From NCBI GenBank assembly GCA_965370045.1, contig CBDUSI010000123.1:1-13176 (forward strand): a stretch of DNA of 13,176 bases. The letters run 5' to 3'. The position numbers were made by a program, and so were the translations under genes. Below the pieces are notes generated by a model. The model worked only from the letters and a program-made list of their open reading frames with translations. It had not been told where the DNA came from and searched no databases. Shown here one piece after another: positions 1 through 6,113 of this stretch; positions within the stretch are counted from its first letter, which is position 1, and every line of letters starts with the position of its first letter. The stretch is from CAZONU01 sp965370045 (GTDB lineage: Bacteria; Planctomycetota; SZUA-567; JAKLDR01).

Positions 1-20
1 CGCCCTCCCCCACCCTTTCG

Positions 21-40
21 GCCAGGGGGGAAACCCTGGC
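21..40 (-). terminator. Hairpin just downstream of the MacB-like permease gene
   Basis: A perfect inverted repeat with 7-base arms (GCCAGGG at 21-27 and CCCTGGC at 34-40) and a 6-base loop begins 7 bases after the stop codon of the permease gene. No T-tract follows it on the minus strand, so it could be a weak or factor-assisted terminator, or an RNA-stabilising hairpin. Positions 1-47 hold no other recognisable feature. Confidence 0.3.
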
Positions 41-47
41 GACCGGG

Positions 48-1307
48 TCACTCATACTGCAGGGCCTCGATGGGATCGAGGCGCGCCGCCTTCCAGGCCG
101 GGTAGGTGCCGAAGGCCACCCCGTCGAAAACCGCCACTCCCAGGCTGAGCGCCAGTCCCCATAGCGAAAAGTCCGTGACCCACTCCGCCCAGTAGTTGAT
201 CGCGGCGCTCAAGGCGACCCCCAGCGCCAGCCCCAGGATCCCTCCGCCCAGGCAGACGCACAGGGCCTCCATCAGGAACTGCCAGAGGATGTCCGCCTGG
301 GTGGCGCCCATGGCCCTGCGGATGCCCACTTCCCGGCGCCGCTCCTGGATGTTGGCCAGCATGATGTTCATGATCCCGATGCCCCCGACCAGGAGCGATA
401 TTCCCGCCCCGGCCGCCAGGACAATGCTGAAGACGCGCTGGGTCTCCTGGGCCTGGCGGACCAGGTCCAGCGTTACCGTGACCTCGTAGTCCCGCTCTTC
501 GGCTTTGACGCCGGCCATCCCGTGGGCCGATTCGTAGAACCGGCCGAGCGCCGCGGACAGCTTGCGGGGATCCACCTCCGGCTTGGCCCGGAAGATGACC
601 TCGTCGATCTCCCCGGAGAGACGGTCCCGTGTGGTCCGCGACAACCCGGTGGTCAGCGGCACGTACAGTCGCTTGTTAAGCGCGGCGATGTCGGTGACTT
701 CATACTTGCGCTCGCTGACCTGTTTGGCCTCCAGTACGCCGACTATCTCGTAGGGTTCGGCGTCGATCCACACCCGCTGGCCGAGCGCGCCGCCGGGACC
801 GAAGACCGCCCGGGCCACTTCCTCCTCGACCACGCATACCCGGCGTGCGCAGCGCTCGTCCTCCGGGGACAGGAAGCGGCCGGCCGAGATCTGGAACCCG
901 CTGGTCGCCAGGAACTCGGGACGGACCGCGACGACCTCGCCGCCCACCTGCCGGTCGCCGTACTTGGCCCGGGCGGACAGCTTCTTTCGCGGGCTGTAGC
1001 TCCCCACCTGGCGAGGGCCCGCCGCGAAGTAGCCCGCCTCGCGACTCGGGCGGCCCGCCCCGGGGCGCGCCCGGGCGCGCTTCCACTTCCCAAGGTCGCC
1101 GGTGGAGCGCAGCGAGCGAACCATCACGTTGCTGGCGCCCATGGCCCGCAGCTGCCTCAGGATTTGCTCCCGGCCGCCCGCCGACACCGAGACCACCGCG
1201 ACCACTGAGCCCACACCGAAGAGGATGCCCAGCGCCGAGAGGAAGGCCCGCACCTTGTGCGCGGCCAGGCCCTTGAGGGCCTCTTTGAAGTACTCCCACC
1301 AGCCCAT
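48..1307 (-). CDS. MacB/FtsX-family ABC transporter permease
   Basis: This 419-residue inner-membrane permease has the layout of stand-alone MacB-type transporter subunits. A short cytoplasmic N-terminus leads into one membrane segment (about residues 21-43), followed by a large periplasmic domain (about 45-290) and a C-terminal FtsX domain with three membrane segments (about 292-316, 343-371 and 380-402). The cytoplasmic loop has the family signature QERRREVGIRRAMGA (about 321-335), and the C-terminus is the typical YPAWKAARLDPIEALQYE. Such permeases pair with a separate ATP-binding subunit, which is absent here and may lie beyond the left edge. The substrate cannot be told: the family exports peptides, macrolides or lipoproteins, or acts as a mechanotransmitter. 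The periplasmic start has an unusual Arg/Pro/Gly-rich stretch (about residues 76-91). The ATG lies 30 bases after the histidine kinase stop and has no clear Shine-Dalgarno, so coupled translation is likely. Confidence 0.88.
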   Translation of the reverse strand: MGWWEYFKEALKGLAAHKVRAFLSALGILFGVGSVVAVVSVSAGGREQILRQLRAMGASNVMVRSLRSTGDLGKWKRARARPGAGRPSREAGYFAAGPRQVGSYSPRKKLSARAKYGDRQVGGEVVAVRPEFLATSGFQISAGRFLSPEDERCARRVCVVEEEVARAVFGPGGALGQRVWIDAEPYEIVGVLEAKQVSERKYEVTDIAALNKRLYVPLTTGLSRTTRDRLSGEIDEVIFRAKPEVDPRKLSAALGRFYESAHGMAGVKAEERDYEVTVTLDLVRQAQETQRVFSIVLAAGAGISLLVGGIGIMNIMLANIQERRREVGIRRAMGATQADILWQFLMEALCVCLGGGILGLALGVALSAAINYWAEWVTDFSLWGLALSLGVAVFDGVAFGTYPAWKAARLDPIEALQYE

Positions 1308-1337
1308 GGGATAGAAAATATCAGGTATGAGTCGCGC

Positions 1338-2957
1338 TTACAAGGGCAGACGGAAGTAAACCGTGGTGCCCACACCGACCTCGCTGGTCAGCCATATCTG
1401 GCCGCCGTGGCCTTCCTCGATGATCTGCCGACATATGGGCATTCCCAGGCCGGTGCCACCCGTATGGTGGCGGGTGCTTTCCACCTGCTCGAAGCGGCTC
1501 CAGACCTTGTGAATCTGCCCGGCGGGGATGCCCTGCCCGGTGTCGACCACGCGCACCTCGACGCAGGCGGTTCCTGATCCCTCGGGCTGAATCGTCTCGG
1601 AAAAGACGGTGATCGAACCGCCCTCGGGCGTGTACTTGATGGCGTTGGACAGCAGGTTGCAGGCCACCTGGATGATCCTGTCGCGGTCAACGCGGATGGG
1701 CGGCACATCCTCACCGAACTCCTGCTTGATGGTCACGCCCTTCTTGTCGGCCAGCGCGGACTCCACGTTGATCGCGTGCTTGACGACCTCCGCGAGATCG
1801 TGCTCCTCGAAGTGATACTCCAGCTTGCCGGCCTGCATCTTGGTGAGGTCAAGAACGTCGTTGATCAGGCGACCCAGGCGCTCGCCCTCGCCGCGGATGA
1901 CCTCCAGATACTCGCGGCGCTCCTCCTCGGTATCGACCATGTCCTCCATGAGCAGGGCCTCGGCGTAGGCCATTATTGAGGCCAGCGGAGTGCGCAGCTC
2001 GTGGCTCACCAGGCTGATGAGGTCGTCCTTCATGGCATCAAGCTCGCGCAGGCGGCTGACCTCCCTGGTGGCCTCCAGGTCGCGGACCACGAAGACGTAG
2101 CCGGCGTGCTCCCCGCTGTCGGGCAGGACCAGGCGCGTACCGCTCATCCCCAGGACGAAGTGAGTCTCTCCGGAACCGCCGAACTCCAGCTCTTCCTCGC
2201 CGGGGTCTTCATGGCGATCCAGCCGACCGATCACCTGGCGGACCTGATCGCTCACTTCACGTCGGAAGGCCTGGAAGTAGTCGAGATTCAGGACCTCATC
2301 CCGAGGCCGGCCGAGCATGAACTCGGCGGTGCCGTTTATGAAGCTCAACGCCCCGTGGCAATCCAGGCTGAAGATCCCCACCGGGACGCTCTCCAGAACG
2401 TGCTGGACGAAGGCCTGGGCCCGCAGGCGCTGGGTGGTGAGTTCCAGGCTCTCCAAGGCGGCGGAAAGCCCTCGCCCGTAGGCCCCCAGCAAATCCGCGG
2501 CCTGCCCGGTGAAACCGGCCTCGTCGAACTCCACCCAGAGGAGCACCGCGCCGAGCTTCATGGCGTGCCCCACCAGGGGCACGACCAGCAGGCTGCGCGC
2601 AATCGCCGCCTCGCCCGCCGGAAACAGCGCCACCTCGCGGCTCTCAAGAGACCAGGAAATCAGGTCCCAATCGACGGCTAGGTCCTCGGGGCAGGCTCCG
2701 CGCACCAGGCGCATCCCGCTCTCCTCCCCGCCAGGGAGGCTATGCGCGACGTCCAGCGAAGAGTCCAGGTAGAAGCGATAGAATACGAAATCGACGGCCT
2801 CCAGGAGCAGGTCGTCGGAGGCATCGAGCACTTCCCCGACGGACTGGCAGGTCATCAGCCGGCTGGTCTTCTGGATATAGGCGCGGAGCTCATTCAGGTC
2901 GCCGGCCACACCGCGCAGCCTGCCTGATTCTCTGGGAATGCGGGGACTGCCGGGCAC
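1338..2957 (-). CDS. Soluble sensor histidine kinase (GAF-like, PAS, HisKA, HATPase)
   Basis: The 539-residue protein shows no membrane segment and should act in the cytoplasm. An N-terminal GAF-like region (about residues 25-170) is followed by a PAS domain (about 185-300). Next comes a HisKA dimerisation helix with the phospho-acceptor His319 in SLVSHELRTPLAS, and then a complete HATPase_c domain: N-box NLLSNAIKYTP (434-444), G1 DTGQGIP (472-478) and G2 GTGLGM (501-506). All catalytic boxes are intact, so it should be an active kinase. No response regulator is adjacent, so its partner is elsewhere or beyond the window. The start is GTG at 2957, 7 bases after the HDOD stop, with an AGGGG about 11 bases upstream. 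A second in-frame GTG at codon 17 is an alternative start. The signal is unknown. The HDOD and MacB genes on either side suggest an envelope or stress circuit, but that is inference. Confidence 0.88.
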   Translation of the reverse strand: MPGSPRIPRESGRLRGVAGDLNELRAYIQKTSRLMTCQSVGEVLDASDDLLLEAVDFVFYRFYLDSSLDVAHSLPGGEESGMRLVRGACPEDLAVDWDLISWSLESREVALFPAGEAAIARSLLVVPLVGHAMKLGAVLLWVEFDEAGFTGQAADLLGAYGRGLSAALESLELTTQRLRAQAFVQHVLESVPVGIFSLDCHGALSFINGTAEFMLGRPRDEVLNLDYFQAFRREVSDQVRQVIGRLDRHEDPGEEELEFGGSGETHFVLGMSGTRLVLPDSGEHAGYVFVVRDLEATREVSRLRELDAMKDDLISLVSHELRTPLASIMAYAEALLMEDMVDTEEERREYLEVIRGEGERLGRLINDVLDLTKMQAGKLEYHFEEHDLAEVVKHAINVESALADKKGVTIKQEFGEDVPPIRVDRDRIIQVACNLLSNAIKYTPEGGSITVFSETIQPEGSGTACVEVRVVDTGQGIPAGQIHKVWSRFEQVESTRHHTGGTGLGMPICRQIIEEGHGGQIWLTSEVGVGTTVYFRLPL

Positions 2958-2964
2958 GGTGGCT

Positions 2965-3828
2965 TCAACCCCTAATCATGTCGAAGAAGTCCTGCGCTTT
3001 GCGGAGGTCCCCCAGGATACTGCCTACCAGAGAGTCGAGCGCCCCCACCGAAATCCCCAGTTCCTGGGCCACGGTCGGGTCGAGGCGCGGGATAGAGCGG
3101 TCGCCCCCGGAGCCAATCTGCAGTGCGCGGGCCAGGATATCACCCAGGTGGATAATATAGGCCGCATCGCGGTCCTTGCGCGTGGAGGTGGGGTTGTGAT
3201 GCCGGCGGATGGCCACCTGGACCGCGGGCGGCAGCTTCCAGCGCTCGGCCAGCCAGGATCCGACCTCGGCATGGTCCAGGCCGAATACCTCCAACTCCGC
3301 CTCGCGAATGATGCAGCCCTTCTCGGCGGCCAGCTTTATGCAGCTGTCGTAGTCCGCCGGAGAAACCTGGGCCAGAACCAGCTTGCCGATGTCGTGAAGC
3401 AGCCCGCAGACGAAGCTCTCCTCGGCATCGCCGCGGCGACACTCCCGGGTCAGGGCCCTCGCGGAAACCGCGGTTCCCAGCGAATGCCGCCAGAAGGCCG
3501 GGGCGTCGAAGCTCTGCGGCTGGCTCTCGCTCTTTATCTCGAAGACGCTGGCTGCCAGGACGATGTTCTTGACCCGACTGAAGCCCAGGATCACCACCGC
3601 ATGATTCACGGTGGTAATCTGCTTGGGGAACCCGTAATACGCGCTATTCACCAGCTTGAGCACCCGACTGGTGAGCGCCTGGTCCTTGCTGATCAACTCG
3701 CCGACCTGAGTGGCGCTGGTCTTCGGGCTCTGGGTCAGGCTTATCAGGTTATTGGCCACCGAAGGCAGCGTGGGCAGGCCGTCCAAGCGTTCGACGCGCT
3801 TGCGGAGCAGGTCGGAGTCGAGAACCAT
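2965..3828 (-). CDS. HDOD domain signalling protein
   Basis: This 287-residue protein matches the HDOD family, a non-catalytic relative of HD phosphohydrolases used in signalling and regulation. Hallmarks are the N-terminal LPTLPSVANNLISL stretch (18-32), the ISKDQALTSRVLKLVNSAYYG segment (46-66), GFSRVKNIVLAASVF (82-96) and the HD-like LLHDIGKL (143-150), with a further histidine in LDHAEVG (184-190). No GGDEF, EAL or receiver domain is attached, so output probably goes through protein contacts. It sits between the HD-GYP-strap-like protein upstream (8-base gap) and the histidine kinase downstream (7-base gap), a spacing that points to one transcript. The ATG at 3828 has a GAGGG just upstream, overlapping the stop of the preceding gene. 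A role in chemotaxis, stress or cell-cycle signalling is possible, but nothing here decides between them. Confidence 0.88.
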   Translation of the reverse strand: MVLDSDLLRKRVERLDGLPTLPSVANNLISLTQSPKTSATQVGELISKDQALTSRVLKLVNSAYYGFPKQITTVNHAVVILGFSRVKNIVLAASVFEIKSESQPQSFDAPAFWRHSLGTAVSARALTRECRRGDAEESFVCGLLHDIGKLVLAQVSPADYDSCIKLAAEKGCIIREAELEVFGLDHAEVGSWLAERWKLPPAVQVAIRRHHNPTSTRKDRDAAYIIHLGDILARALQIGSGGDRSIPRLDPTVAQELGISVGALDSLVGSILGDLRKAQDFFDMIRG

Positions 3829-3836
3829 AGCGCCCT

Positions 3837-4271
3837 CTACTTCCCGCCACCACCGGCCTCAGCCAGGTGTTTCCGGACCACGGTGCACAGCGTGGCCATC
3901 AAGGGATCGTCCATCGTCAGCGAGAACGTCTGCAGCACGCGCTCGTCCAGGTCCGGCCCGCTGTAGACCCCCGGGGGCAGCCGGGAGCCTTTCTGCTGCG
4001 ACTCTCGCGAAGACTCCGCCGGCGACGCGGTGGGTTCCACGGGAACAGGTGTCTTCTTCTTGGCGGCCGGTGGTGCCTGCGAGGCCGGCGCCGGCTCCTC
4101 GGCCTGCGGCTCCTCGATATATAGCTCCTCGACACCCCACTTGCCCAGGCGAGAGATGTAGAGGGCGGTAAGGCCGGCCCCCTGGTTGACGATAGTCCGG
4201 CCCTGTCGGTCGTTTATGGGCCGGGCCAGGACCATTCCGGGCTCGGCCTCCTTCACGCTGATACACTTCAT
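3837..4271 (-). CDS. Small protein with HD-GYP-associated N-terminal segment and Pro/Glu-rich linker
   Basis: The 144-residue product begins MKCISVKEAEPGMVLARPI, the pattern of the short beta-rich segment found at the N-terminus of many HD-GYP cyclic-di-GMP phosphodiesterases. The segment here (about residues 1-53) has no HD-GYP domain attached. A low-complexity Pro/Ala/Glu/Lys linker (about 54-95) follows, then a short C-terminal part (about 96-144) of unknown fold. I chose the ATG at 4271, which has GGAG 6 bases upstream, over an in-frame GTG at 4289. It is first in the HDOD, kinase and permease cluster and directly follows a promoter-like sequence. The pairing with an HDOD gene suggests an adaptor that was separated from, or works with, an HD-type protein. 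That role is inference, and no enzymatic function can be assigned. Confidence 0.75.
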   Translation of the reverse strand: MKCISVKEAEPGMVLARPINDRQGRTIVNQGAGLTALYISRLGKWGVEELYIEEPQAEEPAPASQAPPAAKKKTPVPVEPTASPAESSRESQQKGSRLPPGVYSGPDLDERVLQTFSLTMDDPLMATLCTVVRKHLAEAGGGGK

Positions 4272-4316
4272 GGCTGGCTCCGCGGCCACCGGCTCCGGAA
4301 TTGACTGATTTTCTGT

Positions 4317-4346
4317 AAGTTAGACCCGTCCCTGTCGATATGTCAA
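4317..4346 (-). promoter_or_regulatory. Sigma-70-like promoter of the HDOD/kinase/permease cluster
   Basis: On the minus strand a perfect TTGACA (4341-4346) is followed after 18 bases by TAACTT (4317-4322), a weak -10. The predicted start near 4310 lies about 40 bases ahead of the ATG at 4271. It also lies just downstream of the tRNA remnant, on the chromosomal side of the integration scar. Confidence 0.5.
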
Positions 4347-4369
4347 CCGCAAAACGACCGCCGGCACAA

Positions 4370-4427
4370 TGGCGGAGGGGGTGGGATTCGAACCCACGGT
4401 ACTCCGAAGAGCACATCGGTTTTCAAG
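4370..4427 (-). pseudogene. 3' half of a tRNA-Ser(UGA) gene, attachment-site remnant
   Basis: Read on the minus strand, the fragment starts at an anticodon loop CTTGAAA (4421-4427, anticodon TGA) and continues with a 3' anticodon stem ACCGA. It then has a long variable arm (GTGCTC, TTCG loop, GAGTAC), a T arm (GTGGG, TTCGAAT, CCCAC), the acceptor strand CCCCTCC, the discriminator G and an encoded CCA (4370-4372). The long variable arm and the anticodon identify serine. The bases 5' of the loop cannot pair with ACCGA, and no GGAGGGG acceptor strand or D arm is present, so the gene is cut exactly in the anticodon loop. This is the usual footprint of tyrosine-recombinase integration into a tRNA gene, leaving a displaced 3' half. 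The intact gene is not in this window. Confidence 0.85.
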
Positions 4428-4796
4428 TTCTGCGCGTTGCTGGCGTATCTCAAACGGACGCGGGAACATCGGACAGGGCGCCCGGGGCGGGTCGGTGTTG
4501 TGCGTGGGGCGAGGGCCAGGAGAGGGAGGCTTTGCGGTGGGGATGGCCCGGCTTGGGGTCTCGCGTCCTGAGAAACGGGCGAGAATCCGTCAACCGCGCC
4601 GCTGGCCAGGGCCGCAAGCCGCGCAGTTGCGGGCGCTCGCGGTGCGCTGCGCATCGGCTCAAGAGACCGACGCGCCCCGCGCGAGGGCCAGGAGGGGGCA
4701 GTCCCCCCATCGGCCGCCGCGCGCGCTCGCACGCCCCCGGTCTTTTCTGCGCGAGGCATTTTCGGACCCAAAAGCGCTGATCTACCAGATCGCTGT
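4428..4796. other. Gene-free GC-rich stretch beside the tRNA scar
   Basis: No reading frame here has a convincing start, codon pattern or recognisable protein. Apparent long frames are a product of the high GC content, and one is the familiar false reading across the end of a tRNA-Ser gene. A small hairpin (GGGGG at 4694-4698, CCCCC at 4703-4707) and the terminator at 4770-4791 are the only structures seen. Position and composition fit the arm of an integrated element next to its attachment site. Confidence 0.5.
4770..4791 (-). terminator. Candidate intrinsic terminator after the membrane coiled-coil gene
   Basis: Just after the stop at 4797, the minus strand forms a stem of GATCT/AGATC (4779-4791) with a 3-base loop. 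Two outer G-C pairs extend it past a single bulged base, and TTTT follows at 4770-4773. The stem is short and the T-run modest, so termination may be partial. Confidence 0.45.
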
Positions 4797-5399
4797 CTAG
4801 GGGTTCGGGCCTTCCGGGTCGTCCTTTGAGTATTCCCGGACAAAACGGGCAGTGTATTTCCTGGCCACCAAGCAGTAGGTGTTGAAGTCATCGAGGTGCT
4901 CGTTTCTGAGCTCACGCACCTTTCGAAGTTGGGCCTCCGCCTCTTCGATCAGCGCGTCTTGGTCTACGTGGATCATGACGGAGTCTTCCAGGCTCTTCGC
5001 GGCCTCGACCACAGCGTTTCCACAACGCCGCACGTCGTCGAAGAGGTTTCTGGAGTCTGATATGGGGTCGCTTTGGTCTATCTTGAGCGTTGCTAGATCG
5101 GCCTTAAGGTCCCTGACTGCGCCGACTTGTGCGTGTCGTTCTCTCGCGATTCTTAGCATTTCCCTGTAGAGGTTGACCTTCTCCGTCGCGAATCCGAGCA
5201 GCCCCTTCATCATCGGAATCCGCTGAAGGACAAGCGCGGCGGCGGCGGCGTCTTCCTGTCGCCTGGCGTTCCTGTTGTTCGTCCACAGTTGCACTGCGGA
5301 GATGAAGATGGCGGCAACAACGCCGCCGCCAGCTGCAAAAGCGGTCAAGTAGGCTGTCCAGTGGACGGCGGCGATGGGAATGACCAGCGGATCCGGCAT
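4797..5399 (-). CDS. Membrane-anchored coiled-coil protein of unknown function
   Basis: I do not recognise this 200-residue protein. One hydrophobic segment (about residues 15-39) is followed immediately by a basic patch (NNRNARRQ, 41-48). This predicts an N-terminal anchor with the rest of the chain in the cytoplasm. Residues about 70-190 are charged and helical with long Glu/Lys/Arg/Leu-rich stretches typical of coiled coil. There is no signal-peptide cleavage site and no enzymatic motif. The gene is well supported: a strong GGAGG lies 7 bases before the ATG, a promoter-like sequence lies just upstream, and a hairpin follows the stop. It lies on the element side of the tRNA scar and is divergent from the excisionase-like gene. 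Accessory roles such as exclusion or phage defence are possible, but nothing in the sequence proves them. Confidence 0.75.
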   Translation of the reverse strand: MPDPLVIPIAAVHWTAYLTAFAAGGGVVAAIFISAVQLWTNNRNARRQEDAAAAALVLQRIPMMKGLLGFATEKVNLYREMLRIARERHAQVGAVRDLKADLATLKIDQSDPISDSRNLFDDVRRCGNAVVEAAKSLEDSVMIHVDQDALIEEAEAQLRKVRELRNEHLDDFNTYCLVARKYTARFVREYSKDDPEGPNP

Positions 5400-5419
5400 G
5401 TTTCACCTCCTTAATGGCT

Positions 5420-5448
5420 ATTCTCCGGCCGCGCGCTCGCGTCGTCAA
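5420..5448 (-). promoter_or_regulatory. Promoter of the membrane coiled-coil gene
   Basis: On the minus strand TTGACG (5443-5448) is followed by a 17-base spacer and GAGAAT (5420-5425). This places the transcript start close to 5412, just upstream of the GGAGG and the ATG at 5399, with a very short leader. It is back to back with the rightward promoter at 5493-5523. Confidence 0.5.
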
Positions 5449-5492
5449 CCCCGCGCCGGAAAAGATTGTTTCGATTTTCTTGGCCTGGGCTC

Positions 5493-5523
5493 TTGACTTT
5501 ACCACCCCGCCGTGGTGTATAGT
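5493..5523 (+). promoter_or_regulatory. Rightward promoter with an internal dyad
   Basis: TTGACT (5493-5498) and TATAGT (5518-5523) are separated by 19 bases, longer than ideal. The spacer holds an inverted repeat, ACCAC at 5501-5505 and GTGGT at 5512-5516, exactly where a repressor could block both elements. It points towards the excisionase-like gene. Confidence 0.5.
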
Positions 5524-5542
5524 GCTATGGAGGGGTCACGTA

Positions 5543-5581
5543 AAAGGGCGTCGCGTTAGTGCGCCCGGGGCGTGGCCCTTT
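5543..5581 (+). repeat. Alternative stem-loops in the leader of the excisionase-like gene
   Basis: AAAGGGC (5543-5549) can pair perfectly with GCCCTTT (5575-5581), and CTCTTTT follows. A competing inner hairpin pairs GGGCG (5546-5550) with CGCCC (5562-5566). The outer stem would bury the GTG at 5572. The arrangement resembles an attenuator or a regulated start, but only sequence pairing supports it. Confidence 0.35.
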
Positions 5582-5922
5582 CTCTTTTCCGGGGCGCTCG
5601 CCAAGGGGTCGCTAGGCGGAGGCGCTTGTCTTGCGGGTGTAGCCTCTTCCAACTAGAGACACTTGTTGACCGTGCCGTCCGCCGCGCGCTCCGCGCGGAG
5701 CTGAACAGGCGCAGCTTTCCTAACTCCGAAGAGCGCTGGCTCACGCGCGCCCGGTATTCGAAGTTCACCGGCATGAGCCGGTCCACCGTTCAGAGAAAGA
5801 TCGACCGCGGCCTGCTGCGAACCCGCAGCTTTGGCGGCCAAGTTCAGGTCTACGTCGAACCCGTACAGTCAAGCGGGGCGGGCGCATCCCCGGTGTTGGG
5901 GTCTAAGGAGTGCTCGAAATGA
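5572..5922 (+). CDS. Excisionase-like helix-turn-helix DNA-binding protein
   Basis: The C-terminal half of this product, up to 116 residues, has a small winged-helix pattern of the excisionase/MerR type. It runs RWLTRARYSKFTGMSRSTVQ, then RKIDRGLLRTR and a beta-like GGQVQVYVEP (about residues 55-98). An N-terminal helix rich in Leu/Arg/Ala (about 29-46) may dimerise. The start is uncertain: GTG at 5572 lacks a usable Shine-Dalgarno and lies in a hairpin, while TTG at 5626 has GGAGG only 3 bases upstream. The domain itself is downstream of both. The stop shares an ATGA with the next small gene, so the two are translationally coupled. Its place near a tRNA attachment scar and a divergent promoter pair fits a directionality factor or element regulator. 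A MerR-like repressor is the main alternative. No integrase gene is visible. Confidence 0.65.
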   Translation: MALSLFRGARQGVARRRRLSCGCSLFQLETLVDRAVRRALRAELNRRSFPNSEERWLTRARYSKFTGMSRSTVQRKIDRGLLRTRSFGGQVQVYVEPVQSSGAGASPVLGSKECSK

Positions 5923-6113
5923 GCGAAGTGCAACACAGTGAGCGCGAGCAACTGGCCGACGCGATCCGCGCGGCCGGCCCGCTGGTGGAAAAGAACCCCG
6001 CGAGCTCTAAGTGTCTGAGACAGTGTGCTATAATCCGACCCATCCCGCAGACTATCCGACTTGAGAATCTTCGATCAATGTCCCAGGGGACAGAATCGCT
6101 TGCCGCCAAGTAG
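5919..6113 (+). CDS. Small gene coupled to the excisionase-like gene, probably truncated
   Basis: The start is well supported: AAGGAG lies 9 bases before the ATG, and the ATG overlaps the stop of the helix-turn-helix gene in ATGA. Residues 1-31 (MSEVQHSEREQLADAIRAAG at the start) read like a normal helical GC-rich protein. From about position 6010 the sequence becomes less GC-rich and codon use changes. The remaining 30 or so codons run through a promoter-like region and then into the 3' end of the opposing NifU/DUF364 gene. The 64-residue frame therefore looks like the intact head of a gene whose remainder was lost at a rearrangement near 6005-6012. I do not recognise the family. A short intact gene with an unusual tail is possible. 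Confidence 0.45.
   Translation: MSEVQHSEREQLADAIRAAGPLVEKNPASSKCLRQCAIIRPIPQTIRLENLRSMSQGTESLAAK
6026..6034 (+). promoter_or_regulatory. Extended -10 promoter element pointing into the operon's 3' end
   Basis: TGC followed by a perfect TATAAT (6029-6034) forms an extended -10. There is no good -35. A dyad TGTCT-G-AGACA (6012-6022) lies just upstream, and TCCGAC is repeated at 6034-6039 and 6055-6060, 21 bases apart. A transcript from here would be antisense to the end of the NifU/DUF364 gene. Confidence 0.4.

Noticed and set aside
522..1299. Long frames on both strands overlapping the permease gene
   Set aside because: They have strongly biased Arg/Pro/Gly composition and no motifs, while the permease frame carries clear family signatures.
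2001..2681. 226-codon rightward frame opposite the histidine kinase
   Set aside because: It is antisense to the PAS and HisKA region of an intact kinase and shows no start signal or domain.
4340..4800. Long rightward frames across the tRNA remnant beginning like MAEGVGFEPT, and a leftward frame across the same region
   Set aside because: This is the familiar false translation across the end of a tRNA-Ser gene. The rest is GC-rich noncoding sequence without a Shine-Dalgarno or recognisable domains.
4370..4800. Group I or other intron in the tRNA-Ser anticodon loop
   Set aside because: An intron would leave a 5' half with GGAGGGG and a D arm further along the minus strand. No such sequence is found to the right, and no intron core was seen.
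5527..5559. Ten-codon leader peptide (MEGSRKRASR)
   Set aside because: The ATG overlaps the predicted transcription start and has no Shine-Dalgarno, and no regulatory codon run is seen.
5722..5735. ACTCCGAAGAGC shared with the tRNA remnant variable arm, possible second attachment core
   Set aside because: The match is 12 bases inside a well-formed helix-turn-helix coding sequence and does not extend into the anticodon or T arm. A chance match is likely.
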